Assembly: GCA_016776905.1 (NCBI GenBank)
Contig: JADHSM010000006.1
Span: 102,084-166,083 of the forward strand
Direction: 5' to 3'
Source: Planctomycetota bacterium
GTDB taxonomy: Bacteria; Planctomycetota; UBA8108; UBA1146
DNA: 64,000 bases
The notes beneath the pieces are model-generated. The model ran no database searches. It was given only the letters and a program-made list of their open reading frames with translations, and was not told where the DNA came from. This document shows, one piece after another, positions 26,684 to 36,784 of the stretch. Made by a program: the position numbers and the translations under genes. Position 1 is the first letter of the stretch; the number at the start of each line of letters is the position of its first letter.

Positions 26684-26703
26684 AAATGTTCTTTACAACA
26701 GGG
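26677..26703. promoter_or_regulatory. Inverted repeat upstream of the sigma54 activator
   Basis: CCCTGT and ACAGGG are perfect arms, with nested GTAAA/TTTAC pairing offset by one base. It is an operator or a hairpin in the 157-base gap before the activator, overlapping the -12 position of the candidate sigma54 promoter. Confidence 0.35.
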
Positions 26704-26762
26704 CTATATCGGGGACGATTCAGGCGTCCCTAACGTTCATCCCTGTATGTAAGGAAATTCTC

Positions 26763-28835
26763 GTGGATGTCCCTGATCGTGGTCAAAAGGCCAGATCCGC
26801 CAAGTCTGACGGAGTTGGTAAAAAACTATTTATTCGGGATGCCGCCGGAGATCGAGAGATCTCTCTGACGTCCGATGGGGTCCATCTCGGTAGATCTCGT
26901 GAGAATGACGTTGAGATTGCTGATATCTCAGCTTCACGTCAGCATTGTCGGATGGAACGGCTCCAGGGACGTTGGCATATCGAGGATCTCCGCAGTCGTA
27001 ATGGGACCATGGTGAACGGCATATTGATTCGTCGTCAGCCATTGGTTTCGGGCGACATGATCGAAATCGGTAAAACACGAATCTTCTTCGACAAGATTCC
27101 TGAAGAGGTGTCTCCTTCCTCTCCTCATGAAGATACTCTTATTCTCAATACAGAGTACTTCCTCGAGCCTGACGAAAATGACGACAAAGGTCATGAAGCT
27201 TCTCGGCTAGAAGAAGAACGAGAGATCTTTCTTCGACTCCTCGAACTCTCACGAGATCTTTGTTCGATTCTTATTACTGAAGAATTGTATGACGTCATCC
27301 TTCAGAACGTAATTGAGATTTCAGGCGCTGAGCGAGGTTTTCTTATTGTTGAAGACGACGGTGAACCCGTCGTAGCAGCGTCGCGTAACATCGATCGGGA
27401 TGTCATTCGAAGAGCACATCTGCAAGTTAGCCAGTCCATCACTCGCCGTGTTCTCGATTCGGGAGAACCCGTGTTGACCGGTGACGCTCGTATGGACGAT
27501 CGATTCGAGGAGTCCGCTTCCATCGCGAACCTTCGCTTAGAGTCGGTTTTATGTGTGCCTTTACGTATGCGTGGAAATGTTCACGGTGCGATATATCTCG
27601 ATAACCGATTCGAGAAGGACACATTCCACCCTGGAACTTTAAGGTTTGTCAGTTTCCTCGCGGATCAAGCTTCCATTTTTATTGAGAATGCCCGTTTGTT
27701 TGAAGAGTTGCGTAGAAAGCAACATTCTCATCTCGCAGCGAGGCAGCAGGTGGAGGAATTGAATAGGGAGCTACAAGAGTTACTGTTAGCCCGAGAGGTT
27801 GAACCGGAACAAGCGCGCGAGCTGATGAAAAAAGGAGCTCGCCCTGATTTCCGTCACTCCTATGATCGTATCGTCACGCGCTCTCCGGCGATGATGGCGG
27901 TCTTCGAGCTCCTCGACCGTGTCATTCATACCGATATGCCGGTATTGATCCTCGGGGAGAGCGGAACGGGTAAAGAATTGATCGCTCAGGCGGTCCATCA
28001 AGGATCTGATCGATCCAGTGCTCCTTTTGTTTCTCAAAATTGCGCTGCCATCCCTGCCAATCTTCTCGAAAGTGAATTCTTTGGACATTCGAAAGGTGCT
28101 TTTACGGGAGCCCATCGGGATAAAAAAGGACTCTTCGAGTTGGCAGATGGGGGCACTCTTTTCCTCGATGAAATCGGAGACATGAGTCCGGATCTTCAAG
28201 CGAAGTTACTCAGGGTTCTTGAAGATGGTGTGATTCGTCCCGTTGGTTCGAGAGACGTCGTGAAGGTGGATGTTCGTATTGTTTCTGCGACGAACCAAAA
28301 TATTGATGAACAAGTGAGGTCTGCAGGATTCCGGGAGGATTTGTATTACCGGCTGAATGTATTAACCGTGAAATTGCCACCTCTGCGAGACCGTAGAGAA
28401 GACATCCCGTTATTGGTAGATTTCTTCATCGAAAGGTCCTGTTCTCGACTGGGAAAAGACCGGCCTATGCTCGATCCCAGAACTCTGTATGCCCTATATC
28501 ATAGCCCTTGGCCCGGGAATGTACGGCAACTTGAGAACGAGGTGGATAGACTGGTGGCTCTTTCCGGAGATGTCATATTGCCGGAGATAATTTCTACCTC
28601 AGTTTTGTCCCAGAAGCCTGGAGAACAGAGAGAACCATTACGGGGAACGTTAAGGGAATTGGTGGCGGAGGCAACGGAGAGCCTCGAAGGACAAGTGATC
28701 TCTGCCACTCTTGATCAGAACAATTGGAACAAAAGCCAGACTGCCCGATTACTGGGAGTTTCGCGTCCCACTTTAGACCAAAAAATCGAACGATATCGCA
28801 TCGTGCGCGAGGAAGAAAATGGAGATGAGCAATGA
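26763..28835 (+). CDS. FHA-GAF-AAA+ sigma54-dependent transcription activator
   Basis: 690 residues from GTG with AAGGAA upstream. Domains in order: FHA (about 20-110; [26 protein letters not shown]), GAF (about 165-310), AAA+ (about 370-600; Walker A GESGTGKE 399-406, sigma54-contact loop GAFTGA 445-450, Walker B LFLDE 466-470) and a Fis-type helix-turn-helix at the C-terminus ([18 protein letters not shown]). The intact GAFTGA loop argues for true sigma54 activation. The FHA domain binds phosphothreonine, so input probably comes from a Ser/Thr kinase rather than a response-regulator phosphorelay. It overlaps the next gene (ATGA) and heads the pseudopilus operon, so it likely controls that operon. 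Confidence 0.95.
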   Translation: MDVPDRGQKARSAKSDGVGKKLFIRDAAGDREISLTSDGVHLGRSRENDVEIADISASRQHCRMERLQGRWHIEDLRSRNGTMVNGILIRRQPLVSGDMIEIGKTRIFFDKIPEEVSPSSPHEDTLILNTEYFLEPDENDDKGHEASRLEEEREIFLRLLELSRDLCSILITEELYDVILQNVIEISGAERGFLIVEDDGEPVVAASRNIDRDVIRRAHLQVSQSITRRVLDSGEPVLTGDARMDDRFEESASIANLRLESVLCVPLRMRGNVHGAIYLDNRFEKDTFHPGTLRFVSFLADQASIFIENARLFEELRRKQHSHLAARQQVEELNRELQELLLAREVEPEQARELMKKGARPDFRHSYDRIVTRSPAMMAVFELLDRVIHTDMPVLILGESGTGKELIAQAVHQGSDRSSAPFVSQNCAAIPANLLESEFFGHSKGAFTGAHRDKKGLFELADGGTLFLDEIGDMSPDLQAKLLRVLEDGVIRPVGSRDVVKVDVRIVSATNQNIDEQVRSAGFREDLYYRLNVLTVKLPPLRDRREDIPLLVDFFIERSCSRLGKDRPMLDPRTLYALYHSPWPGNVRQLENEVDRLVALSGDVILPEIISTSVLSQKPGEQREPLRGTLRELVAEATESLEGQVISATLDQNNWNKSQTARLLGVSRPTLDQKIERYRIVREEENGDEQ

Positions 28836-31000
28836 GCTCTTCCGGGAACTTGATCATTCACTATAAATTGGGAGACCAAGAGTCCACGATTCATCTGAAA
28901 GACAAGATGGTGATCGGTCGCAACCAAGGTTGCGACGTCGTGCTTAAGGATTCCAGTGTTTCAGGCAGGCATGCTGCAGTCATTTCTAAAACTGGGCGAT
29001 GGTTCATTGCGGACCTCGATTCCAGTAATGGAATTCTCGTGGATGGTGAAAAAGTGAAGCAAGCCAAGCTTGTTTCAGGAACTCGCATCCAAATTGGATC
29101 TGCTTCTCTCATCGTCCGAGAAGGACCCTCCCAAGGTAAAAAAACGGGTGGGCTACCGAGCGTATCCTCGGGGCAATCGTCGACAAAGAATTCGCGCAGT
29201 TCTAAGATCGAAGACTCGTCAGAGCTCGTCGTTCGAAGATCAGCGGCGATCGAGTCCGATGGCGGAGGTTCAGTCGCTCTGCAGACGCTTGTCTTCATAG
29301 GTATCCTTGCCATTTTGTTCTACTCCAGTTTTGATCTTTTGCGGAATCTCGCAACCGACCCCAATGCTATGTCGGTCAAGGGAGACAAGTTGTCTGGAGA
29401 AGGTGCTTTTGAGGGTGGCCCGGAGCTCGCTAACTTATGGATCGCATCTACAAATGCCAATCTGACCATCGAAAAAGGATCGAACGCAATTCAGGGCGAA
29501 AGTTGGCTCGAAGGCAGTGGTGAAACATCCGAAGATGGGGTTTTTCGTCTCAGTCGTAAGCAAGGCTTGAGCGTTCCAGCAGGTAACGGCTTGTTGATCA
29601 CTGCCGCAGTGAAGGCCGCAGGGTTCGAGCGATTTGGCATCAGTATCCAATGGTTAGAAAATGACGTAGTGAGTGAAGAACATTTTTCCTCGCTCAAGAA
29701 TTCCTCTGGTTGGACTCGTTTTGCTCTGGAGGCTCCCTACTCGGGAGACAGTAAATTCGGTAGCGCCAGAATTTGCGTCGTTGGATTTGGTGAGACTGGA
29801 CGCCAAGGAATGATTCAAGTGGATCAAATGGTCGTAAAGTTGCAGGAGATGGATCAGCAGAATCTTGTTCTGGTGAAAAATGACTCTGAGAAGCAGAAAG
29901 TCACGATGACTCTGGATGAGCGGGGCGTCGGAATCGTTTCACGGGGCAGGTTAGAAGTTATTACTGATTTGCGTCTTGCTCTGGGGGCCCAGCGTGTGAA
30001 TCCATGGGGGCAACTCATTCCGTTACGTAAAGAGCCTAGCGTCGTTGGCGAAGACGGTTCGTATAGAGTTGGATTTGAGCTGTCTGAATTGGGCGAATCT
30101 TCAGTGGTTCAGCAGTTTGTTCGTCCGCTTCATCAGGCGATCGATGTTTCTTGGACTGTTCAAAAGCCAGTACCACTCCTGATCGCTTTTTCTGTACCCC
30201 GTGCAAGAGCGGGTCTGCCATACCAGGGGATTTCTAGTGGTATCCCTGTCGTGTCCGGTGAATCGTTGAGTTCTGTTTTTACAGATGAACAAATCCTAGA
30301 CGAACTTTCTATTGGTGAGGGTGCTCAGCAGGTTGTTCTCTCAATGACGAAATCCTTGCCTTGGCGCGCGACAGTATCCTCCGACGGAGATATCGAGTTT
30401 GTTGTCAATCTGGGAATCGCGACAGCGGGTGACGCTGCTGATTTGGTGGTTTCCGCAAGCAGTGCCCGCGAGCAAGAGCGATTGAATTCCATAATTATGG
30501 ATCTCGGTCGCCTGATCGATGATCGCAAAGAAGGAACTGTACTTACTCTGATCAAGAATGTTCGGAATAACCTCAACTGGCGCGATGACCTCGATGACAG
30601 ACTTTCATTATTCGAGGAACGCATCGATGCTGAAGTGTTAGCTGCTCGGGATCAGATGACTTCCGTTCAAGAAGATATTCGTCGATATCCCGGATCTCCA
30701 GCTCAAGAATTTCTTGTAAAGATATGTAGAGACGCGTCTGTTCGTTTTGTTGGGTTGGACGTTGAAACGATCGCGCTCCAAATCCTTTCCGAAATAGAAG
30801 GTCAGAAAAATTTCAAAAATGAACAAGACTCACGGAGTCGTATGACAGTGCTTTTACAATTAGCGAATGAGGCCATCGTCAAAAAGCGTGGTGAATTGGC
30901 AAGATTCTATTTTCAGCATGTTATTGATAAATTCCCCGGGACTGATGCCGCGACAGAAGCGGTGCAGGGAATCAAGATCGTTGAAGCGAAGGGGATTTGA
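28832..31000 (+). CDS. Membrane FHA-domain protein with a periplasmic beta-sandwich-like region
   Basis: 722 residues. An N-terminal FHA domain (about 8-95; MVIGRNQGCDVVLKD, SGRHAAV, DLDSSNGILVDG) would be cytoplasmic. A basic Ser-rich linker follows, then one membrane helix (LQTLVFIGILAILFYSSFDLL, about 150-170). The periplasmic part has a beta-rich stretch of about 150 residues (NLTIEKGSNAIQGESWLEG onward) that resembles a carbohydrate-binding-like sandwich, another beta region and a helical C-terminal ~170 residues that may hold TPR-like pairs. It could transmit a phosphothreonine signal across the membrane or dock kinase substrates to the pseudopilus. I know no exact homologue. Both ends overlap neighbouring genes. 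Confidence 0.85.
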   Translation: MSSSGNLIIHYKLGDQESTIHLKDKMVIGRNQGCDVVLKDSSVSGRHAAVISKTGRWFIADLDSSNGILVDGEKVKQAKLVSGTRIQIGSASLIVREGPSQGKKTGGLPSVSSGQSSTKNSRSSKIEDSSELVVRRSAAIESDGGGSVALQTLVFIGILAILFYSSFDLLRNLATDPNAMSVKGDKLSGEGAFEGGPELANLWIASTNANLTIEKGSNAIQGESWLEGSGETSEDGVFRLSRKQGLSVPAGNGLLITAAVKAAGFERFGISIQWLENDVVSEEHFSSLKNSSGWTRFALEAPYSGDSKFGSARICVVGFGETGRQGMIQVDQMVVKLQEMDQQNLVLVKNDSEKQKVTMTLDERGVGIVSRGRLEVITDLRLALGAQRVNPWGQLIPLRKEPSVVGEDGSYRVGFELSELGESSVVQQFVRPLHQAIDVSWTVQKPVPLLIAFSVPRARAGLPYQGISSGIPVVSGESLSSVFTDEQILDELSIGEGAQQVVLSMTKSLPWRATVSSDGDIEFVVNLGIATAGDAADLVVSASSAREQERLNSIIMDLGRLIDDRKEGTVLTLIKNVRNNLNWRDDLDDRLSLFEERIDAEVLAARDQMTSVQEDIRRYPGSPAQEFLVKICRDASVRFVGLDVETIALQILSEIEGQKNFKNEQDSRSRMTVLLQLANEAIVKKRGELARFYFQHVIDKFPGTDAATEAVQGIKIVEAKGI

Positions 31001-32610
31001 TGAGTTACAAGGGCCAGGCCACTGTAATACAGAAAACCGGTAAAGGGTGGAGAGCTCTTCAGGTCAGTGGGTCTGATGCGAACGTGGAAATCGTTCGATC
31101 CAGAGAGAGTCATGATCACCCCGAGTTGGGTGACTTCCTCAAAGCCATCTTGGATGAAGGGTTTGGCCGAGACAATGTTGTTTTGGCTCTGGACTCCGAT
31201 TCGTCATCATTGCGTTATCACGGAGTACCTCCTGTGCCCGCTTGGCGTCTTGAGTTGATATTGAGATATGAGCTCGAGGAAGTCGCGGAGAAAACAGGTG
31301 ATCAACTTTCGGGTGGGCATATTGAATTGCAGGTACCTGAAAGTACGTCCGACGACACCTTGCTTTTGTTAGGAATGGGTAAGGATCGCATTATCCAGCC
31401 CTTGATCGACGAAGTCAGTTCTAAGGGTGGCCGTGCTCGTCATGCTGTACCGGGATCAATAGGTGTTTATCACGCTCATATGATTTCCTCTCATCTTCGC
31501 GACGAAGAGACGGTCATGCTGGCAGACATCGGGGAGACTGAAACGCAAATCCTTCTCGTCGCCGGTGATCGATTATTGTTCGCCAGGAGTGTGGGATTTG
31601 GGGTTATCCAGTTTTCTGAATCTGTACAAGATCGTTGTTCTGTCTCAGAGGGAGAAGCTGCTGATCTGATTCAGTCTTTTGAAGATGGCGATTTAGTCTC
31701 CCATGAAGACACTGTTTCTCAATGCTACAGAGGCTGGCTTTCACAGCTTTCTCAGATGCTAGGTTCTTCGGTTAATTTCTGTCAGGCTCAGCTGAAAATG
31801 GGAGAAGTTTCGGCTCATCGACTTCGCTTGAGCGGAGTCGGTTCGAGTCTCGCTTCCATGAGCGACGAGTTGGAAAAGTCGCTATCGGTAAAAGTGGAGT
31901 CTGTTTCCATTGCCGGTGCCCCTGATAGTTCTTGGAGTTTGCTGGCCGGAGTGGGTGCTTCCGTCCTTGATAAGGAGGAACGCTTTGTTGATCTACTTCC
32001 AGAGGAAGAACGCAAAAAGAAAACTTTCCGCGAGAAAACAATCTTCCTCTACGGTGCCATGGTTTGTTTCTTGATCACATTAGGAGCTCAATTTCTCGAT
32101 TCTTCTATCGCCGGCGGACGAGCTGAATCTGCTGGCTCAGTGATCAGCAGTTGGCAAGGGAAGATTTCAGGATGGACTGTCGCAGAGGATCAAGCTCGTA
32201 AAGAAAATGACGTCTTGCGTAAAAGAGAAGTTCGACTTCTTGAAGAGGTTGAGACAGGTCGTTTCTATGCCCGAATTCTGGATGGTTTGAGAGAACAGCT
32301 TCCGCAAGAGGTGTCTGTTGATTTGGTGGTTTTACGCCGCCAATCAGGCGAAGACTCACTAGGTATTGAACTTCAATTAGAAGGTCGTTCTGACAATTCG
32401 GGACGACGTGGCGTAGACGCCATCGATGAGTTGAGGAATGTGTTGGAATCGCTTCAGGGTGTTCAACGCGTCAAGGCAGATCTCCAAGATATTAAGAATG
32501 GATCTTACCCATTCCAGATCGTTGTCTCTCCTGACGAATCTCTGCCTGAAAAGAACAGCAGAAGCAGAAGTCGTAGTAGCAGGCCCCGCTCTCCGTTCGA
32601 GAGGAACTGA
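31000..32610 (+). CDS. GspL/PilM-PilN-like assembly protein
   Basis: 536 residues from the ATG at 31000, one base into the preceding stop (TGATG). The N-terminal ~345 residues have the actin-like (ASKHA) fold pattern of PilM and the cytoplasmic part of GspL: VVLALDSDSSSLRYHGVP, EETVMLADIGETETQILLV, and RLRLSGVGSSLASM. One membrane helix follows (about 347-368, LYGAMVCFLITLGAQFL). The periplasmic part is a coiled coil plus a ferredoxin-like domain as in PilN/GspL. The last ~20 residues are Ser/Arg repeats. In type II secretion and type IV pili this protein links the assembly ATPase to the periplasm. The cognate ATPase is not in the window. Confidence 0.85.
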   Translation: MSYKGQATVIQKTGKGWRALQVSGSDANVEIVRSRESHDHPELGDFLKAILDEGFGRDNVVLALDSDSSSLRYHGVPPVPAWRLELILRYELEEVAEKTGDQLSGGHIELQVPESTSDDTLLLLGMGKDRIIQPLIDEVSSKGGRARHAVPGSIGVYHAHMISSHLRDEETVMLADIGETETQILLVAGDRLLFARSVGFGVIQFSESVQDRCSVSEGEAADLIQSFEDGDLVSHEDTVSQCYRGWLSQLSQMLGSSVNFCQAQLKMGEVSAHRLRLSGVGSSLASMSDELEKSLSVKVESVSIAGAPDSSWSLLAGVGASVLDKEERFVDLLPEEERKKKTFREKTIFLYGAMVCFLITLGAQFLDSSIAGGRAESAGSVISSWQGKISGWTVAEDQARKENDVLRKREVRLLEEVETGRFYARILDGLREQLPQEVSVDLVVLRRQSGEDSLGIELQLEGRSDNSGRRGVDAIDELRNVLESLQGVQRVKADLQDIKNGSYPFQIVVSPDESLPEKNSRSRSRSSRPRSPFERN

Positions 32611-33413
32611 TGTTACAAGAAATTTGGCATAACAATAAACCAACATTGATACAGGCTTTGATCACACTTGTGATTTTCCTGATTCTTTCAAATGTTGCCA
32701 AGGGCATTAGAAGTGATCATGAAGTTTCGCTTCAGAGACACGAAGAGAATTCGTTAGTCCTTTCTCAGAAATTACAGGATCTCGACGGCTTATTCGATGT
32801 CGAAAGAAAATCACGGACCGCGCTTGAAGATCGAAGTGCGGATTTAGTGAGTAAGTTATCCATCTCTGCACAGCCGCTTCATCCTTTCCCTAAGGACGAA
32901 GACGCGATTGCGACAGAGTTCAAGAGATCAAAAGATCTGGTGTGGAATGACTTCAGAGAGAAAGCGAATAGGCTCGGAGTCATGACTCCATCGAATGTGC
33001 CTAATTTCGATGAGAAGTCGAGTTTGACTTCTGATCAGTGGCGAGACAGATATTTGCTACTTGAGGTTCTCGATCGGTTTTTAAATGTCTTATTGCAGGT
33101 GAAGGTGACAAGCGTCGATGACATTGCACCCGGTAACCGTGAGCAGGAGACCTTTTCTGATTCGGAAAAGGTCGTCGCACGCTACCCCATCGTTTTCAGT
33201 GTCTCTTGTTCACCCGCTCAAATCTCAGAGTTGTTCGCGAGATTTCAATCGGACAATACATTTCTGTCGATAGAACCTGATCGAATGAAAGCTGGGAGCG
33301 TGAATCCTGGTCTTCTTGAGGTCGTAGTTCGAGTTGTCGGCTTGGACGTCGAAGATCCCCGAGAAGAAGAGTCGGGGAGTCGTCGCGGTTCCATTCGGAA
33401 ACGGAGGGGTTGA
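32610..33413 (+). CDS. GspM/PilO-like inner-membrane protein
   Basis: 267 residues. It starts one base into the preceding stop (TGATG). A short cytoplasmic tail, one membrane helix (about residues 12-32, IQALITLVIFLILSNVA), a coiled-coil segment (about 40-85) and a C-terminal alpha/beta domain give the PilO/GspM layout. PilO-type proteins pair with the GspL/PilN periplasmic domain. Sequence identity to the family cannot be judged by eye, so the call rests on topology and its position directly after the GspL-like gene. The basic C-terminus (RRGSIRKRRG) is unusual. Confidence 0.72.
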   Translation: MLQEIWHNNKPTLIQALITLVIFLILSNVAKGIRSDHEVSLQRHEENSLVLSQKLQDLDGLFDVERKSRTALEDRSADLVSKLSISAQPLHPFPKDEDAIATEFKRSKDLVWNDFREKANRLGVMTPSNVPNFDEKSSLTSDQWRDRYLLLEVLDRFLNVLLQVKVTSVDDIAPGNREQETFSDSEKVVARYPIVFSVSCSPAQISELFARFQSDNTFLSIEPDRMKAGSVNPGLLEVVVRVVGLDVEDPREEESGSRRGSIRKRRG

Positions 33414-33414
33414 T

Positions 33415-33792
33415 ATGCGTTGGAATATCGAAAAAGGATTTTTCTTCATAGGGATCGCCTTTTTGCTCCTGAGTATTCTTGGGCTTGCCCAAACATTGAT
33501 TCTTTCTGACCCCTTGGCAAATGTCGATTTGGCGCAACCGGGTTCAAGTTCCGGTGGGGCTGTGGGAGGCTCTGTTCGGATTGAGTGGTATGAACCGGAT
33601 GCCGGTTTGACGATCAGGAACCCTTTTCAAGCACTGAGTGATTGGAAGAGTTCACCCGCAGGGATGCTCGGCACTCCTCCGCTTGGTGATCTTCGTCGTC
33701 GTGTGCCATTACCTCCGTTGTTCTCAGGCGAGGCGAATGCCTGGCTGGTGTCAGAGGCGCGAATGCCAAGCGCTATTGAGTCGGAGGAGTAA
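33415..33792 (+). CDS. Small bitopic protein in the pseudopilus operon (GspC/PilP-like position)
   Basis: 125 residues from the ATG at 33415. A basic N-terminus, one membrane helix (FFFIGIAFLLLSILGLAQTLI, about 9-30) and a short periplasmic part. The periplasmic stretch contains RNPFQALSDW and PLPPLFSG, recalling the RNPF-type element seen in PilP/GspC-like proteins and other periplasmic linkers. By position after GspL- and GspM-like genes it could recruit an outer-membrane secretin, as GspC and PilP do. The similarity is too short for a firm family call. The coding region ends five bases before the next ATG. Confidence 0.7.
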   Translation: MRWNIEKGFFFIGIAFLLLSILGLAQTLILSDPLANVDLAQPGSSSGGAVGGSVRIEWYEPDAGLTIRNPFQALSDWKSSPAGMLGTPPLGDLRRRVPLPPLFSGEANAWLVSEARMPSAIESEE

Positions 33793-33796
33793 TCAG

Positions 33797-36163
33797 ATGT
33801 TGAAATCAAAATTGAATATGAGCTTCCGTAGATTGTTGTTGTTGATCTGCTTGATCAGCATGGTGACCATTTCTGTGCCGCTTTATTCGCAGAACGATTC
33901 CAACGATTTGGAAGTTCGTCCTGACGATATTGTCGAGTTAAGTAATGGAAACAGATTTGTTGGAAAAATTATTCTTGAAACCAATGACTTCATAAAATTT
34001 GAAACATCTGGAGGAAGCACAACAATTCAGCGAGCTGATATTGTTCGAGTCTTTTACAAGAATCCTCCAGAGGTGGTTTATAAGAAGAGATTGCAATCAC
34101 TCGACTCCGCTGATTATGAAAGTCAGTTGAATCTTGCTGATTGGTGTTTGGAATCCGGGATAAATCTCCGTGATTCAGCCATCACGCATCTTCAAGCAGC
34201 GGTTTATCTGAATGCTGCGAAAGCGGAGGCTTTTGAACGTCTCGTTCCACTCTACATTTCTCGTGAGTTTTTGACGACGAACTCCGATTCTCGTGAAGTT
34301 TATTTGAGAGAAGAGTGTGAGATTTTGCTTCGCGGAATTCGTGCGGGCGTTCAGATCGATGGTTTGGATATCCGTGACAATGCGATTCGGTCTTTGATCA
34401 GAGTTGGAGATATTCAGGCTGCTGTCGTGCTTCTCGAAGCGATCGCTTCAGGTGATCGAGAGTTGCCGACTACCATTTCCGCAATGCGTCGACTTGTTGT
34501 TCTTTATGACGCATTGGGGAGACAAACAGATTCCAGAGCTATGGCTCTTGAGCTGCGCGAAGATGGTGGTGGGTCCGACTCTGAGGTTCTTCTTCGAGAA
34601 ATTCGTTGGGCTGCTGAGGACGAAGCCGCAGGAATCGCGGGATCAGCGGATAAACTCGAGAACCTTATGGAAGATTTGCTCGTCCTTGGTGACGCGGACG
34701 GAAAAGCTTATCTCTATCGAGGTTCAGTGCGATTATTGAATGATGATCTACAGGGAGCTGAGGCGGATTTCTCGAAGGCTTTTGCCCAGGGTGAGGTCGA
34801 TGCAAAAGCGGCGACGACATATGCGCTCTCTTTTGCCAGAAAAGGCGATTTTGCAAAAGCACTTGGTCTGCTCTCATCTGTTGCAGACTCGGACATATCT
34901 CCTGTCGACTGGAGATTGGTAGAAGCCTATGTTCTCGAGAGTCAGGGAGACGTTGTTGCAGCTTTAAATTTGTATGAGGAAGCTCGTCTTCAACCTGATG
35001 CTGGCTGGCAGGCAAAGTTATTGGCTTTTTCTGCCAAACGAAGAGTGGATCCAGATTGGGATCCCGTCCCTGCTATTCAGGATCTGATGCAGTCCGATAT
35101 ATTGAGTTCTGCGGCTTTCGCGGAGTGCTGCTTACTGCTGGGGGATGAATTTCTCCAGAGAGGCGAGAATGCGAATGCCCGTCGTTGGTTGGAATATGCC
35201 AATGCTAGTGGACTCGATACCCCAGAATTGAAGATTCGTTTGGCGATGGCTCAGTCGGGTCCCGGCGGCAATATTGATCGAGCTCGATCGTTATTGAGTG
35301 GGGTGGCTGAGTTGGACAAGCTCAACCCCGATGCTTGGAACGCCTATGCCCGATTCCTTTATTCAGCAAAAGACTACGTTGGAGCGCGTGATGCTTTATC
35401 GACATGTATTGCATTATTCTCCAGCGAAGAAAAAGATTCTTCAGCCTTAGTGATGCCGCGCACATTGCGGTGGGCAATGTCGGCATTAAGGCAAGTGGAG
35501 AGAGTTCTGGGGGAAGAGTATTGGTCAGACGATTTTGTTAGAGAATCTGGAAGTGCACTCCGGAATAACTGGTCAGAAGAAGAGTCTTTTGGGATCAATG
35601 TCAGCCTTGTCGACGGCATGGTTTCTTTTGAAGGCATTCAAAGATTTCAGCCCGACCGACTGACGACAATTAAAAGAGATATTCTTACTCCTCGGCTTTC
35701 AGCAATCCGATCTTCGTTAACACTTCTCAAAGCAGGAGAAGGAACTCGAGTTGCTCTGAGAATTGAGGATCAATCGGGAGGTGGCGTCGTCTTCTTCAGA
35801 GATCCCGATGGAATATTGGGATTTGCTCTGCTCGGAAATGACGAACCGATGGTTGTGCGCACAGATTCTGAGGATTTGGCTGAAGAATACGATTTAATCC
35901 CAACTCGTTGGGACGTCTCGCCAGAAGGACATTCACTCGAGATCGCTTTTTCCTCTCGCGAGAGTGGGGGGGAAGGTGAAGCCGAAATATGGTTTGACGG
36001 TACTAGGATCGCTAAGGATGTGCCCTACCGAGTTTCTCGTAAGCGTGGAGTGCAAGCCGGAGTTTCGGGCCAAGCGCCGTTAGACGAAGCGTGGAACCTT
36101 CAGGTGGAAATGTTTGAGGTCTTCCGTAAACGAGCCAAAGAAGTTCAGGACAGGGAGTTTTAA
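33797..36163 (+). CDS. Secreted TPR-repeat protein with a C-terminal beta-sandwich-like region
   Basis: 788 residues from the ATG at 33797 (GGAG upstream). A signal peptide (FRRLLLLICLISMVTISVPL) precedes a small beta domain (IVELSNGNRFVGKIILETND, TIQRADIVRVFY) of a kind common in planctomycete secreted proteins. A long array of helical repeats follows (about 110-590): LQAAVYLNAAKAEAFERLVP, LYRGSVRLLNDDLQGAEADF, and GARDALSTCIALF. The C-terminal ~200 residues (LTTIKRDILTPRLSAIRSS, EIAFSSRESG, AEIWFDGTRIA) look like a concanavalin-type sandwich. It probably acts as a periplasmic scaffold for the pseudopilus or its cargo. It shares the operon with no gap to the GspG-like gene. Confidence 0.85.
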   Translation: MLKSKLNMSFRRLLLLICLISMVTISVPLYSQNDSNDLEVRPDDIVELSNGNRFVGKIILETNDFIKFETSGGSTTIQRADIVRVFYKNPPEVVYKKRLQSLDSADYESQLNLADWCLESGINLRDSAITHLQAAVYLNAAKAEAFERLVPLYISREFLTTNSDSREVYLREECEILLRGIRAGVQIDGLDIRDNAIRSLIRVGDIQAAVVLLEAIASGDRELPTTISAMRRLVVLYDALGRQTDSRAMALELREDGGGSDSEVLLREIRWAAEDEAAGIAGSADKLENLMEDLLVLGDADGKAYLYRGSVRLLNDDLQGAEADFSKAFAQGEVDAKAATTYALSFARKGDFAKALGLLSSVADSDISPVDWRLVEAYVLESQGDVVAALNLYEEARLQPDAGWQAKLLAFSAKRRVDPDWDPVPAIQDLMQSDILSSAAFAECCLLLGDEFLQRGENANARRWLEYANASGLDTPELKIRLAMAQSGPGGNIDRARSLLSGVAELDKLNPDAWNAYARFLYSAKDYVGARDALSTCIALFSSEEKDSSALVMPRTLRWAMSALRQVERVLGEEYWSDDFVRESGSALRNNWSEEESFGINVSLVDGMVSFEGIQRFQPDRLTTIKRDILTPRLSAIRSSLTLLKAGEGTRVALRIEDQSGGGVVFFRDPDGILGFALLGNDEPMVVRTDSEDLAEEYDLIPTRWDVSPEGHSLEIAFSSRESGGEGEAEIWFDGTRIAKDVPYRVSRKRGVQAGVSGQAPLDEAWNLQVEMFEVFRKRAKEVQDREF

Positions 36164-36784
36164 ATGGGAAATAAACAATCGGGATTCACTCTTGTCGAAC
36201 TTCTTGTCGTTATAGCCATCATCGGGATTCTCGCTGGAATGGGAAGTCAGATGATGGGGTTTTCAATTCGTAAGGGAGGAATTTCTGCTGCAGAGTCAGA
36301 AATCCAACGTTTGACGCTGGGGGTTGAATCCTTCCAGTTGGATTACGGTGATTTTCCTCCGTCCTCGATGGAGGACGAATATGAAGTTACAGGAAACAGG
36401 TTGGACAGTGGGAATGAGAGCATGGTTGCTCACCTCGCTAGCCGCGCTCGGGGTCGATCTTATTTTGAATTTAAGGAAGAGTACCTGGATAATCTCGATT
36501 CAGACATCCTCGCCAATGACATGGTAGAGCAAATGAGTTGGCTCTTCGGTGACAATCAACTGCGTGAATATTTGGACCCTTGGGGCAACCCATACGTTTA
36601 CATTCATAATCGTGATTATGGACGTGAGTTTTCTGTCAGTCAGGAAGGTGTTCCTGTGATGGTTACTTCTGGTACCTCCACTAAAACGTCGACTTTCCAT
36701 GAGCCTATTCGGTTTCAGATTTGGTCTGCCGGCCCGGATGGTGTCCACGAAAATGGTAAAGGGGACGACGTTTCCCAATGGTAA
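36164..36784 (+). CDS. Major pseudopilin, GspG-like
   Basis: 206 residues. A prepilin leader (MGNKQSG) is followed by FTLVELLVVIAIIGILAG, with Glu at mature position 5, so a prepilin peptidase would cut after Gly7. The body has the GspG-type QRLTLGVESFQLDYGDFPPS region and an LDPWGNPYVYIHNRD motif, which is the GspG C-terminal calcium/loop signature (DPWGNPY). It would form the pseudopilus shaft. It is longer than the usual ~145 residues because of an extra segment between these two parts. Ribosome site GGGAG precedes. It overlaps the next gene by seven bases. Confidence 0.93.
   Translation: MGNKQSGFTLVELLVVIAIIGILAGMGSQMMGFSIRKGGISAAESEIQRLTLGVESFQLDYGDFPPSSMEDEYEVTGNRLDSGNESMVAHLASRARGRSYFEFKEEYLDNLDSDILANDMVEQMSWLFGDNQLREYLDPWGNPYVYIHNRDYGREFSVSQEGVPVMVTSGTSTKTSTFHEPIRFQIWSAGPDGVHENGKGDDVSQW

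Noticed and set aside
33638..33796. N-terminal extension of the TPR protein
   Set aside because: It overlaps the preceding gene by about 155 bases and would add a Cys/Arg-rich shadow. The ATG at 33797 has a ribosome site and a signal peptide.
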